64,000 bases of DNA from assembly GCF_000306115.2 (NCBI RefSeq), contig NZ_AKWX02000004.1:852784-916783 (forward strand), read 5' to 3'. Made by a program: the position numbers and the translations under genes. Source of the DNA: Leptospira wolffii serovar Khorat str. Khorat-H2. GTDB taxonomy: Bacteria; Spirochaetota; Leptospiria; Leptospirales; Leptospiraceae. Positions 1-8,708 of the stretch are shown here, piece after piece. Position 1 is the first letter of the stretch. Every line of letters starts with the position of its first letter. The notes beneath the pieces were generated by a model. That model was given only the letters and a program-made list of their open reading frames with translations, was not told the origin of the DNA and did not search any database.

Positions 1-2
1 CG

Positions 3-638
3 ATCGTAGCGGAAAACTCCCAGATCATTTCGGAATCCTATCCTACGATCGAGAAGGCGTTGCGTCCTTTTCTATCCGAGATCCGGGAAGAAGATAAGAT
101 CCAACTACTTCGTTCCGGCAAGGACACTCAGACCGCGTATCCGTTCGGACGTAGCATGTACGATATCCTAAAATCCATCCGTTCCTTCGTTCCCGAGGAG
201 GAATTCCAGATCGGAAAATCCTTACAGAAAGGAATCACCGATCTACTGGATAGTTTGGGCCCCAGAGCCGTCGTCGCCGTCGTATCCGGAAGAGATTCCA
301 AGGCGGCATTCACCCAATTTTCTCCCACTAAGATCATAAGATTCGCGGTGGCTCACGATATACCCATTTATTTCTTATGCTTGGGAGAACCGGGAGAATC
401 AACTTCCGTATATAAGGAAATTGCGGAGAAGACCAAAGGAAAATTCTTAACGATCCCTGCGGGAGGATCCGAGAAGAATCTAAGGACCTGGATCGATTCC
501 AAGAAGGACAGACGTTATCTTCTCTCCTTCCGGAGTAGAATCAATTCTTCCGGCGGGGACGTCTACGTCCCGATAGTCGTGGAGTCTATATTCAGAAATT
601 CGAATGGAAAAACGGAGACGGGATTCTTTACGCCATGA
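3..638 (+). CDS. VWA-like domain protein, C-terminal part (5' end outside window)
   Basis: The reading frame is open from base 3 to a TGA at 636-638, so this is the 3' part of a longer gene. The visible 211 residues alternate beta and helix as in the second half of a von Willebrand A fold: a hydrophobic strand (AVVAVVSGRDSK), a second strand after an Ile-Pro (DIPIYFLCLG), then a helix and strand (EIAEKTKGKFLTI). It ends in a small beta-rich tail. The stop overlaps the ATG of the next gene (ATGA), so the two are probably translationally coupled. The partner of a TPR protein in such a pair is often a cell-envelope protein, but the function here is not known. A TTG at 60 could be mistaken for the start; the frame clearly continues upstream of it. 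Confidence 0.7.
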   Translation: MVAENSQIISESYPTIEKALRPFLSEIREEDKIQLLRSGKDTQTAYPFGRSMYDILKSIRSFVPEEEFQIGKSLQKGITDLLDSLGPRAVVAVVSGRDSKAAFTQFSPTKIIRFAVAHDIPIYFLCLGEPGESTSVYKEIAEKTKGKFLTIPAGGSEKNLRTWIDSKKDRRYLLSFRSRINSSGGDVYVPIVVESIFRNSNGKTETGFFTP

Positions 639-2632
639 AAAACTTCCTTTTCCGTCACCTTTCTCTACTCGTCTGCGTCTTCTCTCTTACATTCTTCTCC
701 GGCCCGGCATTTTCCAAGGAAACCATAGAATGGATCAAGGAAGGAGAAGCCGCTCTCCATTCCAGAAATTACGCCGGAGCCTACGATGCTTTTCGAGAGG
801 CCGTAAATAAGAACCCTCTCTCCGTAAGATCCAGAATGGGCTTGGCGGAAGCGGCCTTAAGGTTACACAAATACAAAGAGGTCCTACAGGCCCTGGACAA
901 GGTTCTAGAACTGGAACCTAAAAACAAAAAAGCCGTCCGAGAAAAAGCCTCGACTCTGGCCAGAACCGGAAGATTCGACGAAGCCTTCCAACTGCTGAAA
1001 CCGTTTTTGGACGAGGACAGATACGATAGCGAACTTTTTCCCATTTATATTTCGGTACAATTGGATTCGGGAAAAACGGAAAAAGCCACTCTGGAATTCA
1101 ATTCCGCCTATTCCCGTATGCCCAAGAACCGGGAAATCCGAATGCTGGAGGCGAGAATCGCCGCATTGGGAGGAAATTTTTCCAAGGCGTCCGCTCTAAG
1201 AGATCAGCTAGAATCCGAGTCTTCCGATGAATCGGGAGTATTTCTGGAATCCGGAAAGTTCCTACTTTCTTGGGCGGAAAAATCCTCCGGAGGCAAAAGG
1301 GACACGAAAATCGCGGAAGCCGCCGAGAAGTTCGAAAGATCCATTTCCCTTTATCCCAACGAAGAGGAATCCCTCAAATTACTTGCAAAAACCCGAATAT
1401 ACTCGGGACGCTATTCCGAAGCGGAAGAATTACTGAGTAGATTGCTAACTCTTTTTCCGAACGAAACGGAGTATTTGTATTTAAGATCCTACGCAAGATT
1501 GAGAAAGGACCCGAGTTCGAAGGAAGCGAGAGCGGATCTAGAGAAACTCATTTCCTTGGACGACTTGGACCCTTTCGCAAGAAATCGTTCCGAATTCTAC
1601 TCCATAGATAACCTTCCCCAAGGAAACTCTCTTCGTAGAACCTTGGGAGAATACAGGCTCCAAAGATACAAGGCCAATCGAAATAGCTTCCTTTATGATC
1701 TGTCTTGGTTCCATTTGATCAGGGCCAGAGAACTCCTTCCCAATCGTCCCGAGATTCTCGTTCTGACTCTGGACGAGTACAAAAGAAGAGGGCTTTTTCC
1801 CAGTTATTTCAATCTGCTTCTGCATCTTCGGGAAAAATTTCCGGATAACCAAAAATACGGATATGCCGTGGAGAATAATCTGGACGGATTCAAGTCCTCT
1901 TTGAGTTACAGAGAAGGACTCGTCAAGATAGGAGAATTCGGTATCCAAGAGGATTACGGCCGCACTCCTCCCGAACTGCTCATATTCGATCCGGAGACGG
2001 ACGATTTCCTTTCCAAGCATCCGGATTCTTCGGCTTTACTAGGCAAAGTAATACGAAGTTTTATAAGTAAGGACCCGAGAGTCAGATCCGCGGATTTAGA
2101 TTCCAAGTTAGGCGCCTTAGACCTCGAACCTTACTCGGGAGCGGCTTACAAGACGGAGAAAAATTATTCTTCTATAAAGAATCAAAAAGGAGAAGGGATT
2201 CGTTTCGTAGCGAGCGGTAAATTTTCCTTCAAGAACGACACTCTTCGCATGGAGTGGACCCTAAGGGATCATAAGGAAGAGAAAATTCTAGGAAAATTCC
2301 AGGTATACTCTAAAGGAAGAGACGCGATCGTAGAAGCCGTCCTAAGAACTAGGGATAAACTTCTGGAACTGATTCCTGCGAGCGGAAAAGTACATCGCGT
2401 GAAGGAAGACTCGGTCATAGTAAACGCGGGCAGCATCGACGGGCTTGTAAAAGGACAGACGGTCTATTTCTTTAACGGCGGCAACTTAATAGGAGAAGGT
2501 TCCGTCTCCGAAATCGATCTGTATACCTCCAAGGTTCTTCCCAAAAATGCGGACTCTTTCCTCAGAACCGTAGCCGTAGGCAATAAGGCGTTTTGGAGAA
2601 AGGGAGAAGGCCCGGCTCCAGCGGGTAAATAA
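635..2632 (+). CDS. exported TPR-repeat protein
   Basis: This is a 665-residue protein. It starts with a classical signal peptide (KNFLF..., hydrophobic core, cleavage near FSGPAFS-KE, about residue 27). Residues about 30-310 are TPR-like helical pairs (for example WIKEGEAALHSRNYAGAYDA and ALDKVLELEPKNKKAV). A second helical block follows at about 350-410. The C-terminal 100 residues are beta-rich and contain an SH3-like stretch (HRVKEDSVIVNAGSIDGL, about 585-605) such as is found in peptidoglycan- or OM-associated proteins of the group. The ATG overlaps the stop of the VWA-like gene upstream. It is likely periplasmic or OM-attached and acts as a scaffold. No enzymatic motif was seen. Confidence 0.75.
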   Translation: MKNFLFRHLSLLVCVFSLTFFSGPAFSKETIEWIKEGEAALHSRNYAGAYDAFREAVNKNPLSVRSRMGLAEAALRLHKYKEVLQALDKVLELEPKNKKAVREKASTLARTGRFDEAFQLLKPFLDEDRYDSELFPIYISVQLDSGKTEKATLEFNSAYSRMPKNREIRMLEARIAALGGNFSKASALRDQLESESSDESGVFLESGKFLLSWAEKSSGGKRDTKIAEAAEKFERSISLYPNEEESLKLLAKTRIYSGRYSEAEELLSRLLTLFPNETEYLYLRSYARLRKDPSSKEARADLEKLISLDDLDPFARNRSEFYSIDNLPQGNSLRRTLGEYRLQRYKANRNSFLYDLSWFHLIRARELLPNRPEILVLTLDEYKRRGLFPSYFNLLLHLREKFPDNQKYGYAVENNLDGFKSSLSYREGLVKIGEFGIQEDYGRTPPELLIFDPETDDFLSKHPDSSALLGKVIRSFISKDPRVRSADLDSKLGALDLEPYSGAAYKTEKNYSSIKNQKGEGIRFVASGKFSFKNDTLRMEWTLRDHKEEKILGKFQVYSKGRDAIVEAVLRTRDKLLELIPASGKVHRVKEDSVIVNAGSIDGLVKGQTVYFFNGGNLIGEGSVSEIDLYTSKVLPKNADSFLRTVAVGNKAFWRKGEGPAPAGK

Positions 2633-2674
2633 TTTCAGTATATTCTGAATTCTTTTAGCGTTTAGGATTCCCTT

Positions 2675-3151
2675 TTGATTTTCATCTGTCGCTCCTCTTT
2701 CGAATGCTCCGCCTCCGAGTTATACGATTTTCACGCTAGCCCCGAAGGATTCTCCCGATTGGTAAGTTTGTCTCCCGGAGTGAAAGTCATCCAAGCCCCC
2801 CTATCCCTTCTTCCCGGATCCAGAACGATCGTGGAGCTCCGCTTTCTATTCTTCTTTAGAATCCGTTGGACCGCTTTGCATATAGAACATTCTTACGGGG
2901 AAAAATTCGTGGATGTACAGGAAAAAGGCCCTTTTCGCTCTTTTCGACACGAGCATCTATTTATCAAAAAGGAGGAGAACCGTTCCTTGTTGGAAGATCG
3001 AGTGACATGCGAACCTCCGTTTTTCCTTTTACCCTCTTTGTTGGAATTCCTACTTTCCGAAAAGATGCGAAAAGAGTTCCTACGAAGACATGAAATCACC
3101 GCCCTCGCAATCGGATGCGGGCATAAGACCGATTTTTGCGGAAAGGCCTAA
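2675..3151 (+). CDS. SRPBCC / START-like ligand-binding protein
   Basis: A 158-residue soluble protein starting at TTG (2675). The N-terminus reads FECSASELYDFHASPEGFSR, a typical beginning of SRPBCC (polyketide cyclase/START-like) proteins. It is followed by alternating beta strands (ELRFLFFFRIRWTALHIEHS, FVDVQEKGPFRSFRHEHLF) and a C-terminal helix (MRKEFLRRHEITALAIG), matching the helix-grip order. This group often accompanies short-chain or cyclopropane enzymes, but no such neighbour is present. The ligand is unknown. The gene stands alone between the TPR gene and the metal-uptake set. Confidence 0.65.
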   Translation: MIFICRSSFECSASELYDFHASPEGFSRLVSLSPGVKVIQAPLSLLPGSRTIVELRFLFFFRIRWTALHIEHSYGEKFVDVQEKGPFRSFRHEHLFIKKEENRSLLEDRVTCEPPFFLLPSLLEFLLSEKMRKEFLRRHEITALAIGCGHKTDFCGKA

Positions 3152-3222
3152 GCTTTTTCCTTTTTCAGATTTTTATCCATTATTTGCTTGCTTATTAATA
3201 ATGATTTCTCAGTATTGGGAAT

Positions 3223-3576
3223 ATGAAAATCCAAGGGGTAGGTTTAATTCAACCCGACAAGTCCGGCATCCGCCGAGGACTATCCCTTTGGTTGGTTCTG
3301 ACATTTTTAGGAGCCATCTACCTCCATAGCGGGCATATACACGCTCGCGATTTTGCTCCCGGCGGAATTCAAAACAAACAGATCGAACATAGCTTCTCGG
3401 AAGAATGTCTGGTCTGTTCCCAAGGCTCCTCCATACAAGCCGACCGGGAAAAATCGGAACCGGTGCTTGCAGCTCCCGAACTGCTTTCCGGAAAAATCGA
3501 TCAATATACATCCATTCTATTAGAAATCCTTCTATTTCATTTTAATAAAGGAAGATCTCCGCCCGACCTTTCCTAG
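3223..3576 (+). CDS. small exported Cys/His protein, candidate metal-uptake accessory
   Basis: 117 residues with one N-terminal hydrophobic segment (LSLWLVLTFLGAIYL). A His-containing stretch (HSGHIHARD) and a short CxxC (SEECLVCSQG) follow, and the C-terminal helix ends FHFNKGRSPPDLS. Small membrane-anchored proteins with His and paired Cys, resembling the DUF2946 type, often precede TonB-dependent metal receptors. Here the next gene, 78 bp downstream, is such a receptor. Function in metal handling is inferred from context and residue content only. The ATG at 3223 has only a weak purine-rich region before it (TTGGGAAT). Confidence 0.55.
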   Translation: MKIQGVGLIQPDKSGIRRGLSLWLVLTFLGAIYLHSGHIHARDFAPGGIQNKQIEHSFSEECLVCSQGSSIQADREKSEPVLAAPELLSGKIDQYTSILLEILLFHFNKGRSPPDLS

Positions 3577-3607
3577 CCCGTTTCAAAATCTAAATAGACT
3601 TTAACGA

Positions 3608-3640
3608 CCGAACGATTGTTCGGGCCCGCTTTTACGCGGG
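3608..3640 (+). other. two consecutive hairpins in the leader of the TonB receptor gene
   Basis: Hairpin A is CCGAAC-GATT-GTTCGG (3608-3623). Hairpin B is CCCGC-TTTTAC-GCGGG (3625-3640). They end 14 nt before the ATG at 3655 and leave the Shine-Dalgarno (AGGAAAG) free. No T tract follows, so this is not a standard intrinsic terminator. It could be an mRNA-stabilising or processing structure between the two genes. Confidence 0.45.
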
Positions 3641-3654
3641 AGAATTAGGAAAGA

Positions 3655-6048
3655 ATGAAGAAATTATTTACCATTATTTTAACGGCGCTCGTCCTGCCTT
3701 TCGCGGAAGCGTTCGCCCTGGACGTGAATCTTAAAGGGAAAATCAAGGATACGGACGGTCGCCCCGTTGCGAACGCAAGACTTTATATTACGGAAACAAA
3801 ATTCTCCGTCCGCTCGTCAAGTGACGGTAGTTTTGAATTCCAACATCTTTCTCCGGGAACTTACACCCTAGTGATCTCCGCCCAAAATTTCGAATTAAAA
3901 ACCGAAAAAGTAGAATTATCCGAAACGGACAAACAATTGGATCTGACTCTCCGTCCTTCTCTCTTAGAAGGAGTAGCGATTAACGTTACGGCCAAATCCG
4001 CGGCCTCCGATTTCCTCTCCACCCCTCAACCCACTACCGTTTTAGAAGGTAGACAGCTACAAAGATTGAGAGGACAAAACGTGATGTCCGCTTTGGAGAA
4101 TACTCCCGGGACTTCCGTAATGACTACCGGGGCGGGAACCTCCAAGCCGGTGATCCGAGGTTTGACCGGACAAAGAGTTCTCGTTATGACGGACGGAGTA
4201 AGACAGGAAGAACAGCAATTCGGAGACGATCATACGGTGGATCTGGATGCGTTTAACGTGGACAAAATCGAAATCGTAAGGGGTCCCGCTTCCGTTCTTT
4301 ACGGCTCCGATGCTCTCGGAGGAGTGATCAATGTGATCCGCTCCAAGGCCCCCACTGCCAAAGACGGGGCTCCTCTTTTAGGCGGAACCTTCTCCACGAA
4401 TAGCTTCTCCAATAATAAGCAGGATGCGGGAGCTCTTTCTCTTTTCGGGTATCATAAGGATACCAATTTCGGATATAGAATCCAAACGGATACCAGAAAG
4501 GCGGGAAGAATCACCACTCCCCAAGGGACTCTGCCGAACACAGGATTTCATGAAAGAAACGTAAACGCTTCCCTGGGCACGGACGGATCCTGGGGAAATT
4601 TCTATGTGGATTCTTTCCAAAGATACCAGGAGCAGGATTTATACGATAATCCGAGCGAGAATTTAGGCTCCACCGCTTACCAAACCGTACTCCATCAAAA
4701 GACACATATGCACGGATTCTTTATCCTACCTTTCGTGAACGTGGAATTGGACGCGGGTTATCAGAGAAATAACAGAAGGGAAATCGAAGATAAGAATCGA
4801 TACATGCCGATCAAAGACACTCTTATCGATCCTTCCGTGAGTCCTTACGACAAGGCGGTCTCTATCTACCAAGTGAACAAATACGATTACAAACAGGGAC
4901 TGAATCTCTCCTTGGATACGACCACCGTGGATGCGAAAGTTCATCATAAGGAATGGAAGGGACTCAAAGGAACGATAGGTGCCTCCGGTATGCAACAAAG
5001 AAGTAATACGATCGGGACCGAGCCTTTGATTCCTGCTTATAGCTTGAATAATATAGGTTTCTTCGCATTCGAAGAATGGAAGATCAAGGATTTCACATTC
5101 TCCGCAGGCGCTCGTTCGGACAAAAGAAGTGTGGATATAAGGGAAAATACGGACTTAGGAAACGCCGAAACCACTAAGAATTACTCCGCAAGCACGGGAA
5201 CCCTCGGATCCGTTTGGAGATTCGCCAAGGATTTCTCCCTTGCCTTGAATGCGGGTAGAGGATTTCGAGCTCCGACTCCTTTCGAACTATTCGCCAACGG
5301 AGTGCATGAGGGAAGCGGAAGGTTCGAAATCGGAAAGGAAGGATTAAGGCCCGAAGTTTCCCTGAATTACGACGCTTCTTTACGTTATGCGAACGATAGA
5401 TTCCAAGCGGAGTTTAGCGTATTTAGAAATAGGATCGATAATTATATCTACTCCGTGAGCGCAGGCGCCATAGACGCGGATTCGGGACTTCCCATTTATC
5501 GCTATAGGCAGGATGCGGCCACTCTGGAAGGAGGTGAGCTTAGCTTCCAGGCTCAAGCGACATCCTGGTTGGTCGTTACGGGAGGTATAGACATACTGAG
5601 AGCCACTATACGTAAGAATATTCCGAACGAGATTCTTGCAGATCCTGCTAACGTGGATTTGGATTCCGTATATTCGGATCTAAAGAACAAGTATCTTCCA
5701 AGAATGAGCCCGAACCGGGGAAGATTGGGACTTAGGTTCACTAGAAAAGAATTATTAGGTATCTCTAATCCGTATTTTTCCGTTACCGGCACCTTCGTTC
5801 AGTCCCAGTACAAGGTGGACAAATTGGAGACCCCCACTCCGGGTTATAATCTCTACGATATAGGCTTCGGAGGAGAAATCCCCGGAATGACCAACGGAAC
5901 GGAATCTGCGACCTTCGATGTGGCGGTTCTGAACGTTTTTGACAAGGAATACGTAAGCCATCTCAGCCGTTATAAGGACTACGCCCTGAATCCGGGAACT
6001 AACGTAACCTTTAAGACGACGATACCTTTTACGCTTATATCCAATTGA
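3655..6048 (+). CDS. TonB-dependent outer membrane receptor (zinc/iron/heme type)
   Basis: 797 residues, a usual length for the family. A signal peptide (cleavage near EAFA-LD, about residue 22) is followed by a carboxypeptidase-regulatory-like beta domain (about 25-105, LKGKIKDTDGRPVANARLYI). The plug comes next (about 115-230), with the family motif IEIVRGPASVLYGSDALGGV. The rest is a 22-strand barrel with the motif GRGFRAPTPFELFANG (about 540-555). That barrel motif and the HTVDLDAFN loop resemble ZnuD-like receptors, so zinc is a reasonable guess, but iron or heme cannot be excluded. It lies between a small Cys/His protein and a Cys-rich lipoprotein. The start is ATG with AGGAAAG before it. 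Confidence 0.9.
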   Translation: MKKLFTIILTALVLPFAEAFALDVNLKGKIKDTDGRPVANARLYITETKFSVRSSSDGSFEFQHLSPGTYTLVISAQNFELKTEKVELSETDKQLDLTLRPSLLEGVAINVTAKSAASDFLSTPQPTTVLEGRQLQRLRGQNVMSALENTPGTSVMTTGAGTSKPVIRGLTGQRVLVMTDGVRQEEQQFGDDHTVDLDAFNVDKIEIVRGPASVLYGSDALGGVINVIRSKAPTAKDGAPLLGGTFSTNSFSNNKQDAGALSLFGYHKDTNFGYRIQTDTRKAGRITTPQGTLPNTGFHERNVNASLGTDGSWGNFYVDSFQRYQEQDLYDNPSENLGSTAYQTVLHQKTHMHGFFILPFVNVELDAGYQRNNRREIEDKNRYMPIKDTLIDPSVSPYDKAVSIYQVNKYDYKQGLNLSLDTTTVDAKVHHKEWKGLKGTIGASGMQQRSNTIGTEPLIPAYSLNNIGFFAFEEWKIKDFTFSAGARSDKRSVDIRENTDLGNAETTKNYSASTGTLGSVWRFAKDFSLALNAGRGFRAPTPFELFANGVHEGSGRFEIGKEGLRPEVSLNYDASLRYANDRFQAEFSVFRNRIDNYIYSVSAGAIDADSGLPIYRYRQDAATLEGGELSFQAQATSWLVVTGGIDILRATIRKNIPNEILADPANVDLDSVYSDLKNKYLPRMSPNRGRLGLRFTRKELLGISNPYFSVTGTFVQSQYKVDKLETPTPGYNLYDIGFGGEIPGMTNGTESATFDVAVLNVFDKEYVSHLSRYKDYALNPGTNVTFKTTIPFTLISN

Positions 6049-6058
6049 GGAAAGAAAA

Positions 6059-6445
6059 ATGAATTCTAAATTTGTAATATTCTTCTTATTTTTACCGCTA
6101 TTATCCTTTTGCCAGTCCGATTCAATTGGGGAAAAGGAGAAAAAGGCCAACCAAAAACAAACTTTGCTATCCTTGGCCACCGGAGGAACTGGCAAATCGG
6201 ATTGCGTATATTGTTCCAATACCAGAGCCTTCGAGGGGAATTGTTCCTGTTATAAGGATATCGCTCTACTGACCTGTGCGGGTCTTCCGACAGGTCCTGC
6301 CAAATCGAATTCGTATAAGGTTTCCTGCAACGAGCTTACTTCCGTAGGCGCCTGGACGGAAAGCGGACCGGATTCCTTTTCCTGCACTTATCTGACCTGC
6401 CCCGCCGAAGCATATAGGGCGGCCTTTACTTCGGAAGGAAAATAG
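6059..6445 (+). CDS. Cys-rich lipoprotein following TonB receptor
   Basis: 128 residues. The signal peptide ends at the lipobox LLSFC (Cys about residue 18), so it should be lipidated. The mature part contains about ten Cys in short spacings (DCVYCSN, NCSCYKD, LTCAG, SCNEL, SCTYLTCPA), suggesting disulfides or metal binding at the cell surface or periplasm. It starts 10 bp after the receptor stop with AGGAAAG as ribosome binding site, so the two are co-transcribed. No family is recognised. A role as surface metal-binding partner of the receptor is inference. Confidence 0.65.
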   Translation: MNSKFVIFFLFLPLLSFCQSDSIGEKEKKANQKQTLLSLATGGTGKSDCVYCSNTRAFEGNCSCYKDIALLTCAGLPTGPAKSNSYKVSCNELTSVGAWTESGPDSFSCTYLTCPAEAYRAAFTSEGK

Positions 6446-6446
6446 A

Positions 6447-6893
6447 TCAGTAGATGGGAAGGCCGGTATTATAATCGATCGTGGTTCGTTTATAAGAAGA
6501 AGATAATAGATTGGAAGAGATCAGGTAATCGGCGGAAATCCGGTTATTTGCGATCGGGATATTGTACAAAACCGCGATCCTAAGCAGGGCCTTGACGTCC
6601 GGATCATGGGGTTGGGCGGTCAGAGGATCCCAGAAGAAAATCACTACGTCGATCTCTCCGTCCACGATCTTGGCTCCGATCTGTTGATCGCCGCCCAGAG
6701 GTCCGGAAAGGAATCGGTGCACGGGCAGATCGGCTCTCTCGTGCACGATCTTTCCGGTCGTTCCTGTCGCATACAGATGATGTCTTGCAAGAATTTCCTT
6801 ATGGAGTTGGACCCATTCCACAAGGTCTTCCTTCTTATTATCATGCGCGATCAATACGATCCGCTTCGTTTTGGGAACTTCGGCACTCAACAT
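6447..6893 (-). CDS. mgsA: methylglyoxal synthase
   Basis: Converts dihydroxyacetone phosphate to methylglyoxal and phosphate in the cytosol, the bypass of lower glycolysis. The 148-residue product shows the family motifs: IVLIAHDNKK at the N-terminus, ATGTTGK in the phosphate-binding loop, SGPLGGDQQIGA with the catalytic Asp, and FFWDPLTAQPHDPDVKALLR with the His/Asp of the active site. The ATG at 6893 is preferred over a TTG four codons upstream because GGAG lies 6 nt before it. It is convergent with the Cys-rich lipoprotein gene (1 bp gap) and divergent from the helical protein on plus. Confidence 0.93.
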   Translation of the reverse strand: MLSAEVPKTKRIVLIAHDNKKEDLVEWVQLHKEILARHHLYATGTTGKIVHERADLPVHRFLSGPLGGDQQIGAKIVDGEIDVVIFFWDPLTAQPHDPDVKALLRIAVLYNIPIANNRISADYLISSNLLSSSYKRTTIDYNTGLPIY

Positions 6894-6932
6894 GATGGGC
6901 TCCAAAATCAGGATCGTGAGAGCCCTCGGTTT

Positions 6933-7802
6933 ATGAAACCATTTTTATGGTTTCTCTCCGATATGGCGTTCCGAATGATAGCGGGAATGGGACCGAATAC
7001 GATTTCTCCGTCCGGGGTCGGTTATCTACTCCTCCTGCCCCTTCTTCTTTCCGTTACGATTTCTTTGCATACGGAAGAGGATCCTCATGATCGAAATCGT
7101 AAACTACAGGTATTGATTCCCGAATCGGCCCAGGAAGGACCTTGGAGCGAAGATCCTACGGAGTTCAAGGACCTGGATATACTCGGCGACTTCGGAGAGG
7201 ACAGTTCCAAGCAATCTTTGGAAAAAACCAGAGAACATCTGTCCAAGGCCTTGGACGATTTCAGGAAAACCTCCGAGAGCGTTCAGACCAGAAGAAAGGC
7301 GGAGGAAGCCAAGGTTCTCGAATCGGAAAGATACGAATGGCAAAAAAAGACTAGGATCGAAAACGCAGAGAGAGCATTCTCCCGGGAAATCGCGCAAGCC
7401 AGACTAGAATCCGTTAAGCAATTGGCTCTCGCCATGAGAAACATGGATAAGATCAAAAATCCCAGAATCAATCGATCCGAATCCTTCCTGGATTTAAAAG
7501 CGGGAGTATATCGAGAATTTATAAAACACCAATATGCGCTCCGCAATTACGTGCAATCCGCGGAGTTCCTGGAAAAATATATAGCGCTCGATCCGAAAAT
7601 GAACGACGAGGCCGAACCGCATCGCATGCTTTCCCATTGTTACGAAAGACTTTATCTTTCTGCCAAAAAATCGGGAGACGCAAACGCAATGGACTATTAT
7701 CAGAGTCGTCGTAAAAAACACGGAATCCTATACGCGGAAATTGCGTACGGTCGGGAATCCTACGAATTTAAAAAGGTGTTGGAGCTTTTGGCCAGAGACT
7801 AG
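6933..7802 (+). CDS. exported helical protein with TPR-like C-terminus
   Basis: 289 residues from ATG 6933. The frame runs open further upstream, but that part is antisense to mgsA. A hydrophobic segment ([17 protein letters not shown], about 30-46) suggests export; an alternative ATG at 6963 gives a shorter signal. Residues about 95-175 are a charged coiled coil with many Glu/Arg/Lys. Residues about 190-280 are TPR-like ([40 protein letters not shown]). The layout recalls the helical flagellar-filament coat proteins of the genus, but I cannot confirm that kinship. The end overlaps the convergent gene by 4 bp (CTAG). Confidence 0.6.
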   Translation: MKPFLWFLSDMAFRMIAGMGPNTISPSGVGYLLLLPLLLSVTISLHTEEDPHDRNRKLQVLIPESAQEGPWSEDPTEFKDLDILGDFGEDSSKQSLEKTREHLSKALDDFRKTSESVQTRRKAEEAKVLESERYEWQKKTRIENAERAFSREIAQARLESVKQLALAMRNMDKIKNPRINRSESFLDLKAGVYREFIKHQYALRNYVQSAEFLEKYIALDPKMNDEAEPHRMLSHCYERLYLSAKKSGDANAMDYYQSRRKKHGILYAEIAYGRESYEFKKVLELLARD

Positions 7803-8635
7803 GCCTGTTCCGGAAGACCTAATTCCTTACGGAGGCGTTTATTTTCCTCCACAAGTTCCCGGATTTCCTGCTCGGTGTATTCGAAGAGCTTGGTTTGCGC
7901 TTCTAGGATTTTATTCATCTCTATCTCTTCGATGCTGGAATATTCCAAAGCTCTCTCGGTAGCCTTACGCAACTCGAGGGCATGCTTTAATTCCATGGTC
8001 TTGAGATTGTCTATGATTTCGGAGACTTTGAGGCGCTCGTGCAGGGTCAAGAGTTCCTGGTTCTTGAGTTCGTTTACCCTATCTATCGCGATATTAATAT
8101 CCTCGTTGTTCTTCTTGATTTTGGCTTCGAACTCCAGAATCGCGTGCAACGCTGCATTCGCTTTGGTCGCATCTTTGTATTCTTTGTTCGCCAATTCGAA
8201 AACACCCTCGAAGAAGCCCACGTTAGCCAGGCAGCTGTTTCCGATCTCGTTTGCGACAACCTTGAAGAATTCGGTTTGGATGACTCGGTCTAGGATGATC
8301 CTTAAGGTACGGGGTTGCACCGGATTTTCCAGAACTTCCGTTTTACCCTTAGGAGAAAGCTTATTGTAAATTTCCTCCGCGTCCGGGGAGGAAATGATGG
8401 TTAAAGCCACGAAAGGATGCAACTCGAACCTTTTTAGGAAATCTTCCTTAATGGCATTCCATTCTTTGATCTGGGTATTTACGTAAAAGACGTTGATATC
8501 CTGGGGATCCAACTCTATGGATTTATAATCCTTTAACTGAACCTTACGTAATTCGATATTGATTCGCGGATGCTTCCAAATATGTACGGGGAATTCAGCT
8601 CCGGAAGTAATATGCCAAATATTTGCGGTTTTCAA
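7799..8635 (-). CDS. pseudo-receiver-like N-terminus with C-terminal coiled coil
   Basis: 278 residues, TTG start at 8635 with a GGGGGAAG ribosome binding site. The first about 125 residues alternate strand and helix ([56 protein letters not shown]). The pattern resembles a response-regulator receiver fold, including a Lys/Pro near the end, but lacks an obvious Asp phosphosite pair. Residues about 160-275 are a long coiled coil ([20 protein letters not shown] through [14 protein letters not shown]). It follows the LptF/G-type gene with 73 bp of structured spacer. No function is assigned; a signalling or scaffold role is possible. Confidence 0.6.
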   Translation of the reverse strand: MKTANIWHITSGAEFPVHIWKHPRINIELRKVQLKDYKSIELDPQDINVFYVNTQIKEWNAIKEDFLKRFELHPFVALTIISSPDAEEIYNKLSPKGKTEVLENPVQPRTLRIILDRVIQTEFFKVVANEIGNSCLANVGFFEGVFELANKEYKDATKANAALHAILEFEAKIKKNNEDINIAIDRVNELKNQELLTLHERLKVSEIIDNLKTMELKHALELRKATERALEYSSIEEIEMNKILEAQTKLFEYTEQEIRELVEENKRLRKELGLPEQA

Positions 8636-8655
8636 AGCCGACTTCCCCCTTACTC

Positions 8656-8707
8656 GGCGTCCGGAAAGACGCCGGTAGCTATGCTACCGATCCCGCAGAA
8701 AGCGGGA
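8656..8707 (-). other. three adjacent perfect hairpins in an operon spacer
   Basis: Stems given on the plus strand: GGCGTC-CGGAAA-GACGCC (8656-8673), GGTAGC-TAT-GCTACC (8674-8688) and TCCCGC-AGAAA-GCGGGA (8691-8707). They are directly consecutive and fill the space between the LptF/G-type stop (8709) and the next ribosome binding site. No T tract follows in either direction. A compact RNA element, an mRNA processing or stability site, or a REP-like unit are the options. Confidence 0.6.
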
Positions 8708-8708
8708 G

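Noticed and set aside
3160..3222. Possible Fur or Zur box (ATTAATAATGATTT) ahead of the metal-uptake genes
   Set aside because: No real dyad symmetry beyond AT-richness; cannot be separated from chance.
6606..6932. Open frame extending the helical protein upstream over mgsA
   Set aside because: It is antisense to mgsA, a well-supported enzyme; ATG 6933 is sufficient.
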